NCBI GenBank assembly: GCA_017454485.1
Contig: JAFTCX010000062.1
Location: forward strand, 1 to 64,000
From: Clostridia bacterium
GTDB taxonomy: Bacteria; Bacillota; Clostridia; Oscillospirales; Acutalibacteraceae
Direction: 5' to 3'
DNA length: 64,000 bases
Shown piece by piece: positions 1 to 8,287 of the stretch. Numbering within the stretch: the stretch's first letter is position 1; every line of letters starts with the position of its first letter. The notes beneath the pieces are model-generated. The model saw only the letters and a list, made by a program, of their open reading frames with translations. It was not told the origin of the DNA and did no database searches. A program made the position numbers and the translations under genes.

Positions 1-119
1 AACAGCGTAGTCAACAGATAGGATTTCCCACAACGACGGATCCCGGTAATGATCTTGATTCTGCCGTTGTGCATCTTTGCAATCAACTGATTCAAATAAG
101 AATCTCTCTTAATTTCCAT
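1..119 (-). CDS. AAA ATPase, DUF4143-type (partial, N-terminus only)
   Basis: The reverse strand encodes about 39 residues from an ATG at 119 down to the window edge. They contain a P-loop of the form GIRRCGKS preceded by a basic MEIKRDSYL-type start, which is the usual N-terminus of ATPases paired with a DUF4143 domain. A GGAGGA ribosome binding site lies 5-10 bases upstream of the ATG. The rest of the protein is outside the window, so the DUF4143 half is inferred. These ATPases are frequent accessory genes of mobile elements, which fits the attachment-site remnant at 591-646. Confidence 0.75.
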   Translation of the reverse strand, partial: MEIKRDSYLNQLIAKMHNGRIKIITGIRRCGKSYLLTTL

Positions 120-169
120 GTTCATCCTCCGAATTTGCTCGCCTTGTCGATTGATTTCGTTCCGTTAAT

Positions 170-198
170 AGTATACCCGGTTTTTAAAAGAAAGTCAA
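170..198 (-). promoter_or_regulatory. Sigma-A promoter for the AAA ATPase gene
   Basis: On the minus strand TTGACT (193-198) and TATACT (170-175) are separated by 17 bases. The gene start at 119 lies about 50 bases downstream. Confidence 0.7.
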
Positions 199-327
199 CA
201 ACATTTTCAGTATTGGCTGTGTATCGCAGATGTCGGCCTCGTCTCCGCCAATATGGATCCGGTCAGAATCAGGAAATTGTTCGGCGATTTCTGCGAAAAG
301 CGTTTCAAAGGCTTCAAAAGCGCTCTG
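184..327 (-). pseudogene. Fossil fragment of a GH20 beta-N-acetylhexosaminidase
   Basis: About 47 codons remain open on the minus strand and end at a TAA at 184-186. The peptide contains FPDSDRIHIGGDEAD, which matches the GH20 catalytic signature (H-x-GGDE, with the catalytic Asp-Glu pair). A stop (328-330) immediately precedes it in frame and no upstream GH20 sequence follows, so this is an isolated piece of a gene. A 19-codon ORF with its own ribosome binding site (387 to 328) sits just upstream in the same frame; its short peptide is not recognised. The -35 box of the ATPase promoter falls inside the fossil's last codons. Confidence 0.5.
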
Positions 328-590
328 TTAAAGCGATACTATAGTGTAGTAAAAGGGGACAAAATTGAGTAAAACTGTTTTGCTCATGTTTGGTATCCTC
401 CGAAAAAAGGGCTATGTCCTCCGATTTTTCCGGATACCGACAATGTCCTCCAAAACCTTGCGCCGCAAAGGGAATGGAACTTTTGGAGGACAAAATGCCG
501 GAAAACGCTTCAAAATCAAGGGGAAGTAGCTTCCGTCAACTTCCGTTCAACGGCTGTTTTCTGCCGTTTACCGTCCGGATACTCTGAATT
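328..590. other. No convincing gene; end of an integrated element
   Basis: Apart from the 19-codon minus-strand ORF (387-328, ribosome binding site GGAGGA) nothing here looks coding. Three short TCCTCC-containing segments recur between 396 and 450. The stretch ends at the tRNA-Leu fragment. Confidence 0.4.
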
Positions 591-646
591 CCTCAAAATC
601 CAGTGGTGGCGACACCGTGCGGGTTCGACCCCCGCTTCCGGCACCA
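591..646 (+). other. 3' tRNA-Leu fragment, probable attachment site (att) of an integrated element
   Basis: The sequence carries the 3' side of the anticodon loop (CTCAAAA), a long class-II variable arm, a T arm with GCGGG/CCCGC around TTCGACC, the 3' acceptor strand TTCCGGC and an encoded ACCA. The matching 5' half (D arm, 5' anticodon stem, 5' acceptor strand) is absent; the bases before 591 do not pair. Tyrosine-recombinase elements that integrate in tRNA genes leave such a duplicated 3' segment at the distal end. I infer that the element lies to the left and that the intact tRNA-Leu(CAA) gene is outside the window. Confidence 0.75.
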
Positions 647-651
647 AGAGA

Positions 652-802
652 GGGCCTGTTGCAAAATAGTCCTTCTCAAAAAAGTTGCACAAAAGAAAAC
701 GCTCTTGAAGGGATACAGTAGCCCTAAAGGAGCGTTTTTTAGTCTTCTATGCGTTGATTCTTTGTGCAAATTGCTATTAGATTTCTATTTTGCAACAGAC
801 CC
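652..802. repeat. Palindromic miniature element with about 18 bp terminal inverted repeats
   Basis: Left end GGGCCTGTTGCAAAATAG (652-669) and right end CTATTTTGCAACAGACCC (785-802) are inverted copies with one mismatch. Nested inside are further inverted pairs (TTGCACAAA-type arms, then AACGCTC/GAGCGTT arms), so the whole 151 bp folds on itself. The CTGTTGCAAA core resembles termini of several transposase families, but no transposase is encoded. It sits 5 bp from the CCA end of the tRNA fragment. A MITE is the likeliest reading. Confidence 0.6.
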
Positions 803-954
803 TTCGTTGTTTTACCTCTGCTTTTTCGCCGACCTTTTTTGAATCCGTAGCAAAACTGGCCGTTTCTGACCTTCTTTCTGGCAGTGGTCGGGCAGACGGG
901 TCGGATTTGGGCTGCAAATCCAATGCCTGCATTCGCCAGAACGCAAGGTGCTCG
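803..954. other. Intergenic stretch without a recognisable feature
   Basis: No ORF with a ribosome binding site, no clear hairpin-T-run and no promoter could be supported on either strand between the palindromic element and the repeat end at 955. Confidence 0.4.
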
Positions 955-992
955 CTGCCAAGGTTTGCATATCTGAGTTAATCGGCGGGTAC
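955..992. repeat. One end of the GTACCC...GGGTAC miniature repeat (truncated copy)
   Basis: These 38 bases match, in reverse complement and with a few changes, the left end of the element at 12283-12443, including the CCAAGGTTTGCATATC segment and the GGGTAC terminus. No opposite end is visible upstream, so this is a truncated or decayed copy. Confidence 0.65.
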
Positions 993-1055
993 TTAGGACA
1001 AAAATCACCGTTTTTTCAAGGTGTTTTATTCCTTTTCAGAAGTTATGATTACGTA

Positions 1056-1083
1056 TTGATAAATATTTGAATTATGTTATAAT
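1056..1083 (+). promoter_or_regulatory. Sigma-A promoter for the metallophosphoesterase gene
   Basis: TTGATA (1056-1061) and TATAAT (1078-1083) with a 16-base spacer; the start codon is 28 bases further on. Confidence 0.75.
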
Positions 1084-1110
1084 GATAAATATAATAATGG
1101 GGGTGTTATT

Positions 1111-2799
1111 GTGAACAGGCAGATCAAGAAAATCCTTTCCGGTATTCTGACAGCGGTTATCTTTTTTGCATGCGTTCCGGTTGTTGCGTTCGGCGGGGAT
1201 ACGCCGTTAAAGATTACCGTGGCGGCGGATACGCATTTTCAGTGTGCGGCGGATCTCGGTGATTTCAGCGATGTGTATACCGAGTATATGCTCGAGCCGG
1301 AGCTGTATGGTTACGCCTCCACGCAGGGGCAGATGCCGTATGAATCCGAAGCCATTCTCTGCGAAATGCTGGCGGAATTTACGGCGTCCGATGCCGAATG
1401 TCTGCTGATTGCCGGAGATCTCACCTGCGGTAAGCGCGCTTCGCATCTTGCATTTGCGGAATATTTGCGCGAGACGGAAGAGACAAGCGGTAAAAAGATT
1501 TTCGTGATAAACGGCAACCACGATTGCGATGCCGAAGGGAGTGATACGGGAATTTCCATGGAGGAATTCCGTGAGATCTACGCCGATTTCGGCTATACCG
1601 AGGCTGTTGCCCGACACAAGGACTCCGCCTCCTACGCCGCCGAACTGAATGGCAAGTATCGTTTGCTTGCCATAGATACCTGTATTTACGGCGAGGACGA
1701 GGGCAGAATCAGTGCCAACGTCTTTCAGTGGATCAAAGCGCAGGTTAAGCAGGCGAAAGCGGACGGCAAAACGCCGGTCGCCATGATGCACCACAGCCTT
1801 TTGCCCCATTATGAGCTGCAGCCGATGATCGATTTCTGGCAGTTCTACGCCGGATGGTTTGCGGACCACGGAATTCAAACGGTTCTCACAGGTCATATTC
1901 ATGCGAACGATATTTCTTCCTGTGTTTCCGATTGCGGGAACACGGTTTACGATATCCAGACAGGCGCCCTGATTGCTTCGCCGAACACGTACCGGGAGAT
2001 CACTTTTTCCGACGATACCGTAACCGTTGAGAGCCGGTTTATTACAAAAATCGATCCTTCGCTCTTGCCTTCGCAGTTGACAGACGCGCAGCGTGCGCTT
2101 TTAGCGGAGGATTTTCCGGCGTACGCGAGAGCCTATTTTGAAAACGGTGTTTGCAAATGGATGAACCGCAATCTCGGCTCGGTAAACCGCCTTGCCCGAT
2201 GGTTCCGGCTGAAAGAAGGCACATCCGCCTATGCCGCCGCAGAAAAGCTGATGAAAACCGTCGGCGCGGCTGTGGGACAGGAGATCTACGACGACGGGAG
2301 CGGATGCAGTATCGAAGCGGCGCTTTTGCCCTTTGGCATAACCGTGCCGGAGAGCGACTATCGGAAGCCCTATCAGGTGGCGGCGAAAATCATGTACGGG
2401 TTCTTTCACGGGGACGAGGACGCAGCCGGGAACGAGGCGGACGTAAAGCTTTTGCTCGCCTGTTTGGAGGGGGCCGTGCTGACTGCGCTGAAGGACGGCT
2501 TCAGCGAATCCTCTCTGCGCACGCTGGCTTCGGCGCTTCCCGGAAGCGAGTTGCTGACAAACAAGCTTGCGACGATGCCGTTATCAAAGCTGCAAAGGGA
2601 GATTGCCGAAAAAACCGCTTTGGCTCTGTTGGAAACGCTCACCGGCGGTTTTATTGACGATTACAGCACGCCGGAGGATCTGAATGTATCGCTGCCGTCC
2701 TCGGTGTCGGGCGATGCGACCGCATTGCACGCGTCTATTCACGCATTCCGCTTGGTTGCCGAGTTTTTTCAAAGATTATTTGGGATAAAAGGAAGATGA
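1111..2799 (+). CDS. Secreted calcineurin-type metallophosphoesterase
   Basis: 562 residues starting at a GTG preceded by a G-rich ribosome binding site. Residues 1-28 form a signal peptide (basic start, hydrophobic core, cleavage near VAFGG), so the enzyme should act outside the membrane. The metal-binding motifs of the family are all present: D40-x-H42, GD at 102-103, GNHD at 135-138, HH near 227-228 and GHIH at 261-264. The C-terminal about 280 residues are helical and of unknown role. The physiological substrate cannot be read from sequence. It is monocistronic, with its own promoter and a terminator at 2843-2870. Confidence 0.85.
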   Translation: MNRQIKKILSGILTAVIFFACVPVVAFGGDTPLKITVAADTHFQCAADLGDFSDVYTEYMLEPELYGYASTQGQMPYESEAILCEMLAEFTASDAECLLIAGDLTCGKRASHLAFAEYLRETEETSGKKIFVINGNHDCDAEGSDTGISMEEFREIYADFGYTEAVARHKDSASYAAELNGKYRLLAIDTCIYGEDEGRISANVFQWIKAQVKQAKADGKTPVAMMHHSLLPHYELQPMIDFWQFYAGWFADHGIQTVLTGHIHANDISSCVSDCGNTVYDIQTGALIASPNTYREITFSDDTVTVESRFITKIDPSLLPSQLTDAQRALLAEDFPAYARAYFENGVCKWMNRNLGSVNRLARWFRLKEGTSAYAAAEKLMKTVGAAVGQEIYDDGSGCSIEAALLPFGITVPESDYRKPYQVAAKIMYGFFHGDEDAAGNEADVKLLLACLEGAVLTALKDGFSESSLRTLASALPGSELLTNKLATMPLSKLQREIAEKTALALLETLTGGFIDDYSTPEDLNVSLPSSVSGDATALHASIHAFRLVAEFFQRLFGIKGR

Positions 2800-2842
2800 G
2801 AATACGATGATGCGCCCCTATTGTCTTTTATTCCGTTCGTGT

Positions 2843-2870
2843 GTCGCTCCGTTTGGGGCGGCTTTTTTTT
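2843..2870 (+). terminator. Intrinsic terminator after the metallophosphoesterase gene
   Basis: Stem GTCGCTCC/GGGGCGGC with a GTTT loop followed by eight T residues. Confidence 0.8.
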
Positions 2871-2953
2871 ATGACTGTGTTTTGTTTCGATTGAGTTTAG
2901 ATAATGCCTGTATCATGAAATTCAGAATAGGTTGTTCTGAAAGAGGTAAAGAG

Positions 2954-3595
2954 ATGAAGGTTCAATTCAACTTCCAACAATACGTTTGGATCTTTGCGAT
3001 CGGGTGTTACGTCGGCTATGCGATCGAAACACTTTGGTGTCTGCTCAAAAACGGATATATCGAAAGCCGCAGCTCGCTCGTGCTGGGGCATCTCAGCGTC
3101 GCCTATGGCATGGGTGCGGTGCTGCTGACGCTGATTCTTGTTCGGTTTCAGAACGCTGCCTGGTGGAAGGTCTTTCTGATCTCCTTTGTCAGCGGAACCG
3201 TGACGGAATATATCTGCTCCCTCGGGCAGGAGATCTGCTTTGGCTCCGTTGCATGGGATTACAGTCATTTGCCGCTGAATATCAACGGCAGAGTCTGCCT
3301 GCTGTATTCCGTGTTCTGGGGTGTGATCGGCCTTGGATGGGTCAAGCTCATCATGCCGCTGCTGAACTGGCTCTTTGAAAAAGTGCATATCCCGTTTGAA
3401 AAGGTACTTGTCGGCGCGTTCCTCGCATTCTTTGTGTTTGACGCTGCACTTTCCGCAGGCGCTGCCGTTCGGATGAACAGGCGGCAGGAGGGCATTCCCG
3501 CAGCCAACAAGGTAGAAGTGTTTTTGGATACGCACTTTGACGATGAAACGATGCAAAAGATATACGCAAATTCAAAGAGTGTGTCCGGACAGTGA
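2954..3595 (+). CDS. Multi-pass membrane protein, PF06541-type ('putative ABC transporter permease')
   Basis: The reading frame is open from 2807, but the ATG at 2954 has an AGAGG ribosome binding site and begins the conserved hydrophobic domain, giving 213 residues. About five membrane segments follow (near residues 8-25, 40-60, 68-85, 110-130, 150-170), with an early YAIETLWC motif typical of this family. The tail (about residues 175-213) is soluble. Its function is not established despite the database label. It lies 30 bp before cdsA and could be cotranscribed with it. Confidence 0.6.
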   Translation: MKVQFNFQQYVWIFAIGCYVGYAIETLWCLLKNGYIESRSSLVLGHLSVAYGMGAVLLTLILVRFQNAAWWKVFLISFVSGTVTEYICSLGQEICFGSVAWDYSHLPLNINGRVCLLYSVFWGVIGLGWVKLIMPLLNWLFEKVHIPFEKVLVGAFLAFFVFDAALSAGAAVRMNRRQEGIPAANKVEVFLDTHFDDETMQKIYANSKSVSGQ

Positions 3596-3625
3596 ATATT
3601 TTGTGCAAGTGAAAAGAGAAAGACG

Positions 3626-4447
3626 ATGAAAAGAAGAAAAATGCTGATAAAAGTTTTGGTCGCGTTGGCGGGGATCGCACTGACCGTTGCAATCTTGTTC
3701 TTCACGCCGCTGTGGGGAACCGCGATTTTAGTGTGCGCTCTCTCCGTTTTGGGCTGTTATGAACTGCTGGTACCCACCGGCGTCTGCCAAAGAAACGTTC
3801 CGGTCATCGTCTGTCTGCTTACGGCCACGGCGGTCCCATGGCTGTGGTACTTTCACATTGCCGAAACGGGAACGCTTCTCCTTTCGCTTTGTTTGCTGAG
3901 CTTTGGCTTTCTGTATTCTGCCGCCACGGGTCAATACCACAGTTCCAAAAACATCGCTTATCTGTTCCTCGCTTCCATCGTTTTTCCAACGTTCTTCTCT
4001 CTTTTGCTGCCGGTGCTGGACGGCGAAAACGGCAAGCGGTTCATTTTGATCCCGTTTATTGCAGCGTGGAGCGCGGATACCTTTGCGCAGTTTGGCGGCA
4101 AGTGCTTCGGCAAACATAAGCTGGCGCCGCAGATCAGCCCGAACAAAACCGTGGAAGGCTTCTTTTGCGGACTCGCCGGCGGCGTGCTGGGTATGGCGAT
4201 CTATGGAATTGTGATACATTGTATAGGCCACGACGTTTCGTGGCTCTCCCTGCTGTGCTTCGGGCTGCTCGGCGCGGCGTTCGGCACGGTTGGCGACCTG
4301 TTTTTTTCCTATATCAAGCGGGAACACGGAATCAAAGATTTCGCTGCAATCATGCCGGAACACGGCGGCATTCTCGATCGCTTCGACAGCGTGGTATTTG
4401 TACTTCCGTTGTTTTACGCGTATGTGCAAATCATTTTCTTTCTATAA
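3626..4447 (+). CDS. cdsA: Phosphatidate cytidylyltransferase (CDP-diglyceride synthase)
   Basis: 273 residues, eight or so membrane helices. The C-terminal signature of the CdsA family is intact: S-x-I-K-R followed by KD and then the PEHGGILDRFDS box. An upstream GGK...SPNKTVEG stretch is also typical. The enzyme makes CDP-diacylglycerol from phosphatidic acid and CTP for membrane lipid synthesis. It is not next to uppS/dxr here, unlike many Firmicutes, so it may be a paralogue. Confidence 0.88.
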   Translation: MKRRKMLIKVLVALAGIALTVAILFFTPLWGTAILVCALSVLGCYELLVPTGVCQRNVPVIVCLLTATAVPWLWYFHIAETGTLLLSLCLLSFGFLYSAATGQYHSSKNIAYLFLASIVFPTFFSLLLPVLDGENGKRFILIPFIAAWSADTFAQFGGKCFGKHKLAPQISPNKTVEGFFCGLAGGVLGMAIYGIVIHCIGHDVSWLSLLCFGLLGAAFGTVGDLFFSYIKREHGIKDFAAIMPEHGGILDRFDSVVFVLPLFYAYVQIIFFL

Positions 4448-4451
4448 AAAA

Positions 4452-4489
4452 GGCTGCGTTTTGCTCGAAGAGATACGCAGCCGTTTTTT
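4452..4489. terminator. Terminator between convergent cdsA and the histidine kinase gene
   Basis: Stem GGCTGCGT/ACGCAGCC followed by GTTTTTT on the plus strand and preceded by a run of A, so it can serve both strands. Confidence 0.8.
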
Positions 4490-4490
4490 C

Positions 4491-5552
4491 TTATTGCGGG
4501 ATCGTAACAGTAAATTCCGTCTTGCCGCCGCCGCTTTGCACGCCGACCTCGCCGCCGTGCAGACGCACGATCCGTTTGACAACGGCAAGTCCGATGCCGT
4601 TGCCCCTGCCGGAATGGGATTCGTCCGCCTGATAGAATTTATCGAAGATGTACGGCAGACTCTGCGTGGGAATATCGGGTCCGGTGTTTGCAACGTGAAC
4701 CTGAATTGCGTTACTCTTGTTTTCGATTAAGATCCGGAAAGCGCAGTCCGGCTCCGAGAATTTCACGGCATTGTCGATCAGGTTCAGCCACACCTGCTTG
4801 AGCAGGTCCTCGTCCGCCTCGATTTCGTATTCATCGAAAACAAGCTCCGGCTCCAGACCTTTTTCGGTCCATTTCTTTTCCAGCAGCAATACGCAGTTGC
4901 GCAACTGCTCTGAAAGGTTATAGCGGCGCTTTGGGCCAAGTACGTTTTGGGTCTCGATTTTTGAAAGCTGCAGGATTCCCGCCGCCATATTGGAAAGCCG
5001 CCCCGATTCCTCCTCGATCACGTCAATATACTCCCGCTGCTCCTCGGGTGTGAGATTGCCGCGTTTCAGGAGCTTTGCGAAGCCCATGATCGAAACGATG
5101 GGCGTTTTGAATTCATGGGAAAAATTATTTACGAAATCGGTGCGCAGAATTTCCGTTTTGTCGAGTCGCGCCGCCATCTGATTGAAGCTGTCCGTGATCT
5201 CGATGATGGTCGGGTGGCTGCTCAAGGGCTTGCCGATCGCAAGCCTCGCCTTGTAATCGCCCTCCGCCAGCCGGTTGATCGTATTGATCGTTTTGTTGAT
5301 CGGGCCGGTCAGGATACGGCTGAGCAGGAAGGAGATCCCCGCGCCGACGATCAGGCAAAACAAAACAAAAAGGGCGATGAGCAGCGGACGGTTGATCGCG
5401 CCGGTGATCTCCAGCTTCAATACGCCGGTCCCGCTCAGTGTAATCACAATCGCGGCCATCAACAGCAAAAATAAAAGCTCCACCGCAAAGGTGACGCCAG
5501 CCAAAAGGAGCGTCAGCGCGATCCGTGACTGTCTTTCCGTTTTTTTGTTCAT
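4491..5552 (-). CDS. Sensor histidine kinase, HAMP type
   Basis: 353 residues: membrane segments at about 12-40 and 56-78 with only a short extracytoplasmic loop, HAMP domain about 79-131, dimerisation box FSHEFKTP with phospho-acceptor H146, then N box NLIDNAVKF and G boxes of the HATPase domain. The small loop suggests sensing within or at the membrane. Its start overlaps the stop of the response-regulator gene by 4 bp, so the two are translationally coupled and should form one signalling pair. Confidence 0.9.
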   Translation of the reverse strand: MNKKTERQSRIALTLLLAGVTFAVELLFLLLMAAIVITLSGTGVLKLEITGAINRPLLIALFVLFCLIVGAGISFLLSRILTGPINKTINTINRLAEGDYKARLAIGKPLSSHPTIIEITDSFNQMAARLDKTEILRTDFVNNFSHEFKTPIVSIMGFAKLLKRGNLTPEEQREYIDVIEEESGRLSNMAAGILQLSKIETQNVLGPKRRYNLSEQLRNCVLLLEKKWTEKGLEPELVFDEYEIEADEDLLKQVWLNLIDNAVKFSEPDCAFRILIENKSNAIQVHVANTGPDIPTQSLPYIFDKFYQADESHSGRGNGIGLAVVKRIVRLHGGEVGVQSGGGKTEFTVTIPQ

Positions 5553-6229
5553 TCTTTTTTCACCGCCCTGTAGCCGAGTCCGCGCACGGATTCAATTGAA
5601 AATGCGTTCCAGCCCTCAAACCGTTTGCGCAGCCGTCCGATGTGCACCGTTACGGTCTCCCATCCCGTCTCGCTCTCCGCACCCCAGATCTCGTCCATGA
5701 GCTGAATGCGGGTGAAGATCTTTCCGGGGTAGGAGAGCAGCTTATACAGCAGCAAAAACTCCTTTTGCGGCAGCGTCTGCGTATCGCCCGAGGCGGCGTC
5801 TGTGACCGTAAAGCTGTCGTAATCCAGCGTTACGGAGCCGATCCTGATTTGCCGTTCGCTGGCAATCTTCGCGCGGCGCAGCAGCGCCTTGATGCGCAGC
5901 AGCATTTCCGTTTCGTCGATGGGCTTCGTCATATAGTCATCTGTGCCGGATTGAAAGCCCTTATGCTTGTCTTCGGGCAGTTGCTTTGCTGTCAGCATCA
6001 GAATAGGCAGATCGTTGTTCGTCTGACGCAAAAGAGAGGTCAGCTCATAGCCGTCCATTTTCGGCATCATGATATCCAGCACGATCAGATCCACGTGGGT
6101 TTTATCTAAAACAGCCAGCGCCTCTTCTCCGTTTTCCGCTGTGGATACGGAATAGTTTTCGCTTTCCAGCACCGCGGTCAGAAGCCGCCGCGTGTTTTTA
6201 TCGTCGTCAGCCACCAAAATGTGAAACAT
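5549..6229 (-). CDS. Response regulator, OmpR/PhoB family
   Basis: 226 residues. Receiver domain with acidic pocket at residues 8-10, phospho-acceptor D52 in LDIMMPKMDG, T80 and K102. The C-terminal winged helix (about 130-226) contains the TVTVHIGRLRKR recognition-helix region. A GGAGGC ribosome binding site precedes the ATG. It is first in the two-gene operon with the kinase. The target regulon is not evident; no adjacent transporter or resistance gene lies on the same strand. Confidence 0.9.
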   Translation of the reverse strand: MFHILVADDDKNTRRLLTAVLESENYSVSTAENGEEALAVLDKTHVDLIVLDIMMPKMDGYELTSLLRQTNNDLPILMLTAKQLPEDKHKGFQSGTDDYMTKPIDETEMLLRIKALLRRAKIASERQIRIGSVTLDYDSFTVTDAASGDTQTLPQKEFLLLYKLLSYPGKIFTRIQLMDEIWGAESETGWETVTVHIGRLRKRFEGWNAFSIESVRGLGYRAVKKE

Positions 6230-6321
6230 CTTCTCGCCTCCGTCCTTTATGCTATATCATCTACATAAACCGAAGCTAAACACAGCGCTTTAAAACAGAC
6301 AACAGAACAATCAGATCACAT

Positions 6322-6349
6322 AAAAACAGCACCGAATGATCGATGCTGC
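6322..6349 (-). terminator. Terminator of the oxidoreductase/isomerase operon
   Basis: On the minus strand a CAGCATCGA/TTCGGTGCTG stem is followed by TTTTT, just after the stop at 6356. Confidence 0.7.
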
Positions 6350-6355
6350 ATTTTG

Positions 6356-7306
6356 TTATTGCAGCTTTTTCAGCAGCCCGATCACGGTCTCCAGCTCGGA
6401 CGGCTGTACCTTGGTTGGCGCTTTGTGCTCTTTCACACAGTCGGCAAAATAGCGGATCTCGTTGGCATACGCGTCGCTTTGCGGCAGACCGATGGAGCCC
6501 GTGTCGCCCTGCGCGTCTGCGCCGACGGGGTTCCAAATTTTTCCGCTTTGTTCATAGATCGTCATCTCTCCGTTTTCCCACGCGACGACAGCGTGTGCAA
6601 ACTGAAAGCGGAACTGCGCCCGGAACGGATAGGGCGACGCATACCACGACGCTTCGCTCGTGATGAAAAAGCCATCATATGCATAAACGGCGTGCAGGTA
6701 ATCCTGTTCCGGCCGGCGGGCACGGTGACAATCGACGCTGTTCGGTTTGCCGAAGGCGTAGACCATGAAATCAAGATCGTGAATGTGCAGATCGAACGGC
6801 ACAAGACCGCTGCGTGTTTCGTCCATCATCCAGCCGTCCCAGCTCCATTTCGGATAGCAGCCAAGGCGCGTCATGGAGCCCGAAAGCAGATCGCCGTAGG
6901 TCTTTTTGTCAAAAATCTCTTTCACAATTTCATATTCCGGCCAAAAGCGCAACACCTGCGCAACCATGAAATATACGCCGTTTTCTTCTGCCGTGCGATA
7001 GACGCGCTGCACATCCTTCTGCTTGAGCGAAAGCGGCTTTTCACACAAAACGTGGATGCCCTTTTGCAGCGCTTTGACCGCAAAATCTGCGTGCAGATAC
7101 GTCGGCAGGCAGATGTCGAGAATGTCGATCTGCTCGTTTGCGAGCATCTGATCAAAATCCGTATAGTGCCGCTGCGCCGGATAGCGCTCCATCTGCGCTT
7201 CGCGGATGTCGCACAGCGCAACGAGTTCGCAATCGTCCATGCTGTTCCAAGCCGGAATGTGGGCGCCGCTGATGCCGCCGACGCCGACCAATGCAACCTT
7301 TAACAT
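6356..7306 (-). CDS. Gfo/Idh/MocA family NAD(P)-dependent oxidoreductase
   Basis: 316 residues from the ATG at 7306, chosen over the longer frame because a GGAGGG ribosome binding site stands 7-8 bases upstream and the protein then begins with the Rossmann motif (GVGGISG, residues 8-14). The CEKP motif at 88-91 carries the family's catalytic lysine. These enzymes oxidise or reduce sugars, inositols or related polyols. Only 1 bp separates it from the isomerase gene upstream, suggesting consecutive steps on one sugar substrate. Confidence 0.85.
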   Translation of the reverse strand: MLKVALVGVGGISGAHIPAWNSMDDCELVALCDIREAQMERYPAQRHYTDFDQMLANEQIDILDICLPTYLHADFAVKALQKGIHVLCEKPLSLKQKDVQRVYRTAEENGVYFMVAQVLRFWPEYEIVKEIFDKKTYGDLLSGSMTRLGCYPKWSWDGWMMDETRSGLVPFDLHIHDLDFMVYAFGKPNSVDCHRARRPEQDYLHAVYAYDGFFITSEASWYASPYPFRAQFRFQFAHAVVAWENGEMTIYEQSGKIWNPVGADAQGDTGSIGLPQSDAYANEIRYFADCVKEHKAPTKVQPSELETVIGLLKKLQ

Positions 7307-7307
7307 T

Positions 7308-8147
7308 TTATATCCCTCCGTAAACGCGGTCAATGATCGCTTGCAAATATGCCTTTGACGCGAGAATGTCTTTGATCTGCTGTTCGCCGTCGATTTCGCG
7401 TTCAATCGTCACAAAACCGTTGTAGCCGAGACTGTGCAGCTTTTCAAACAGCGCGGGGAAATCCACTTTTCCCTGTCCGATCGGCGTTTCCGCGCCGAGG
7501 TCGTGTCCGTTTGTCGGATAGCAGCCGTCCTTTGCGTGCAGGTTCATCACATAGTTTCCGAACACGTCCAGCGCGTCGACCGGGTTCGCTTTGCCGTAAA
7601 GGATCAGGTTCGCCGTGTCGAGATTGACGCCGAGGTTGTCTGTGCCGACCTGCTCAAAGCAGCGCAGCATTGTCACCGGCGTTTCCTGCCCGGTTTCAAA
7701 AAGCAGGAACTGGCCGTTTTCTTTGCAGTGCTCCGCCACGGTGCGTACCGCGTCGCAAAACGGCAAAAACTGCGGGTCGTTCGGGTTTTCGGGAATGAAG
7801 CCCATGTGCGTGACAACGTTTTTGACCCCGAGCAGTTTTGCAAAATCCGCGCCGTCGCACAGGTTCCTGACGCGCATTTCACGATATTGCGGCGGAACAA
7901 GACCGAGCGTTTGCTGCCCCTCATAAAAGTTCCACACGCACGGCCCTTCCCAGCCGCACCAGAACGCGGAGATTTCAACGCCGAAGCGGGCGGTCAGTGT
8001 GCCCAGCGTTTCAGCGTTCTCCTTCGTCCACAGGGCGGGGTTCCATGACAAAAGCTGGCAGTTGTCGAATCCCTGCGCCAGCAGATCCTCAAATTTTTTT
8101 GACATTTCTTCCATGGCGTTCAGATAAACGCATACACCGATTTTCAA
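7308..8147 (-). CDS. Sugar phosphate isomerase/epimerase (xylose isomerase-like TIM barrel)
   Basis: 279 residues if translation starts at the TTG at 8147 (reading MKIGV..., with GGTGGTGAT about 6 bases upstream); GTG codons at 8156 and 8159 are alternatives. The protein has the AP-endonuclease-2 fold pattern with metal ligands in FETGQE, LDTAN, LHAKD and the final TIEREID strand. It precedes the Gfo/Idh gene in a two-gene operon with a good promoter (8179-8207). Likely role: isomerisation of a keto-sugar or inositol derivative; substrate unknown. Confidence 0.8.
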   Translation of the reverse strand: MKIGVCVYLNAMEEMSKKFEDLLAQGFDNCQLLSWNPALWTKENAETLGTLTARFGVEISAFWCGWEGPCVWNFYEGQQTLGLVPPQYREMRVRNLCDGADFAKLLGVKNVVTHMGFIPENPNDPQFLPFCDAVRTVAEHCKENGQFLLFETGQETPVTMLRCFEQVGTDNLGVNLDTANLILYGKANPVDALDVFGNYVMNLHAKDGCYPTNGHDLGAETPIGQGKVDFPALFEKLHSLGYNGFVTIEREIDGEQQIKDILASKAYLQAIIDRVYGGI

Positions 8148-8178
8148 AGCGATCACCACCGTTTTTGATTTCCTGTTT

Positions 8179-8207
8179 ATCGTATCACAAATGAGGGCAA
8201 ACAACAA
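8179..8207 (-). promoter_or_regulatory. Promoter of the isomerase/oxidoreductase operon
   Basis: Minus strand TTGTTG (8202-8207), 17-base spacer, TACGAT (8179-8184). Confidence 0.5.
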
Positions 8208-8220
8208 GCCCTGTGGAGCG

Positions 8221-8254
8221 AAAAAAAGAAAAAGCAGCGCCCAAAGCGGACGCT
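8221..8254 (-). terminator. Terminator of the aor operon
   Basis: Minus strand AGCGTCC/GGGCGCT stem (8236-8254) followed by a T-rich tract over 8221-8233, 34 bases after the ferredoxin stop. Confidence 0.75.
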
Positions 8255-8287
8255 GGCATATAAATGAATTGTTTTTTGCTTGCGGTG

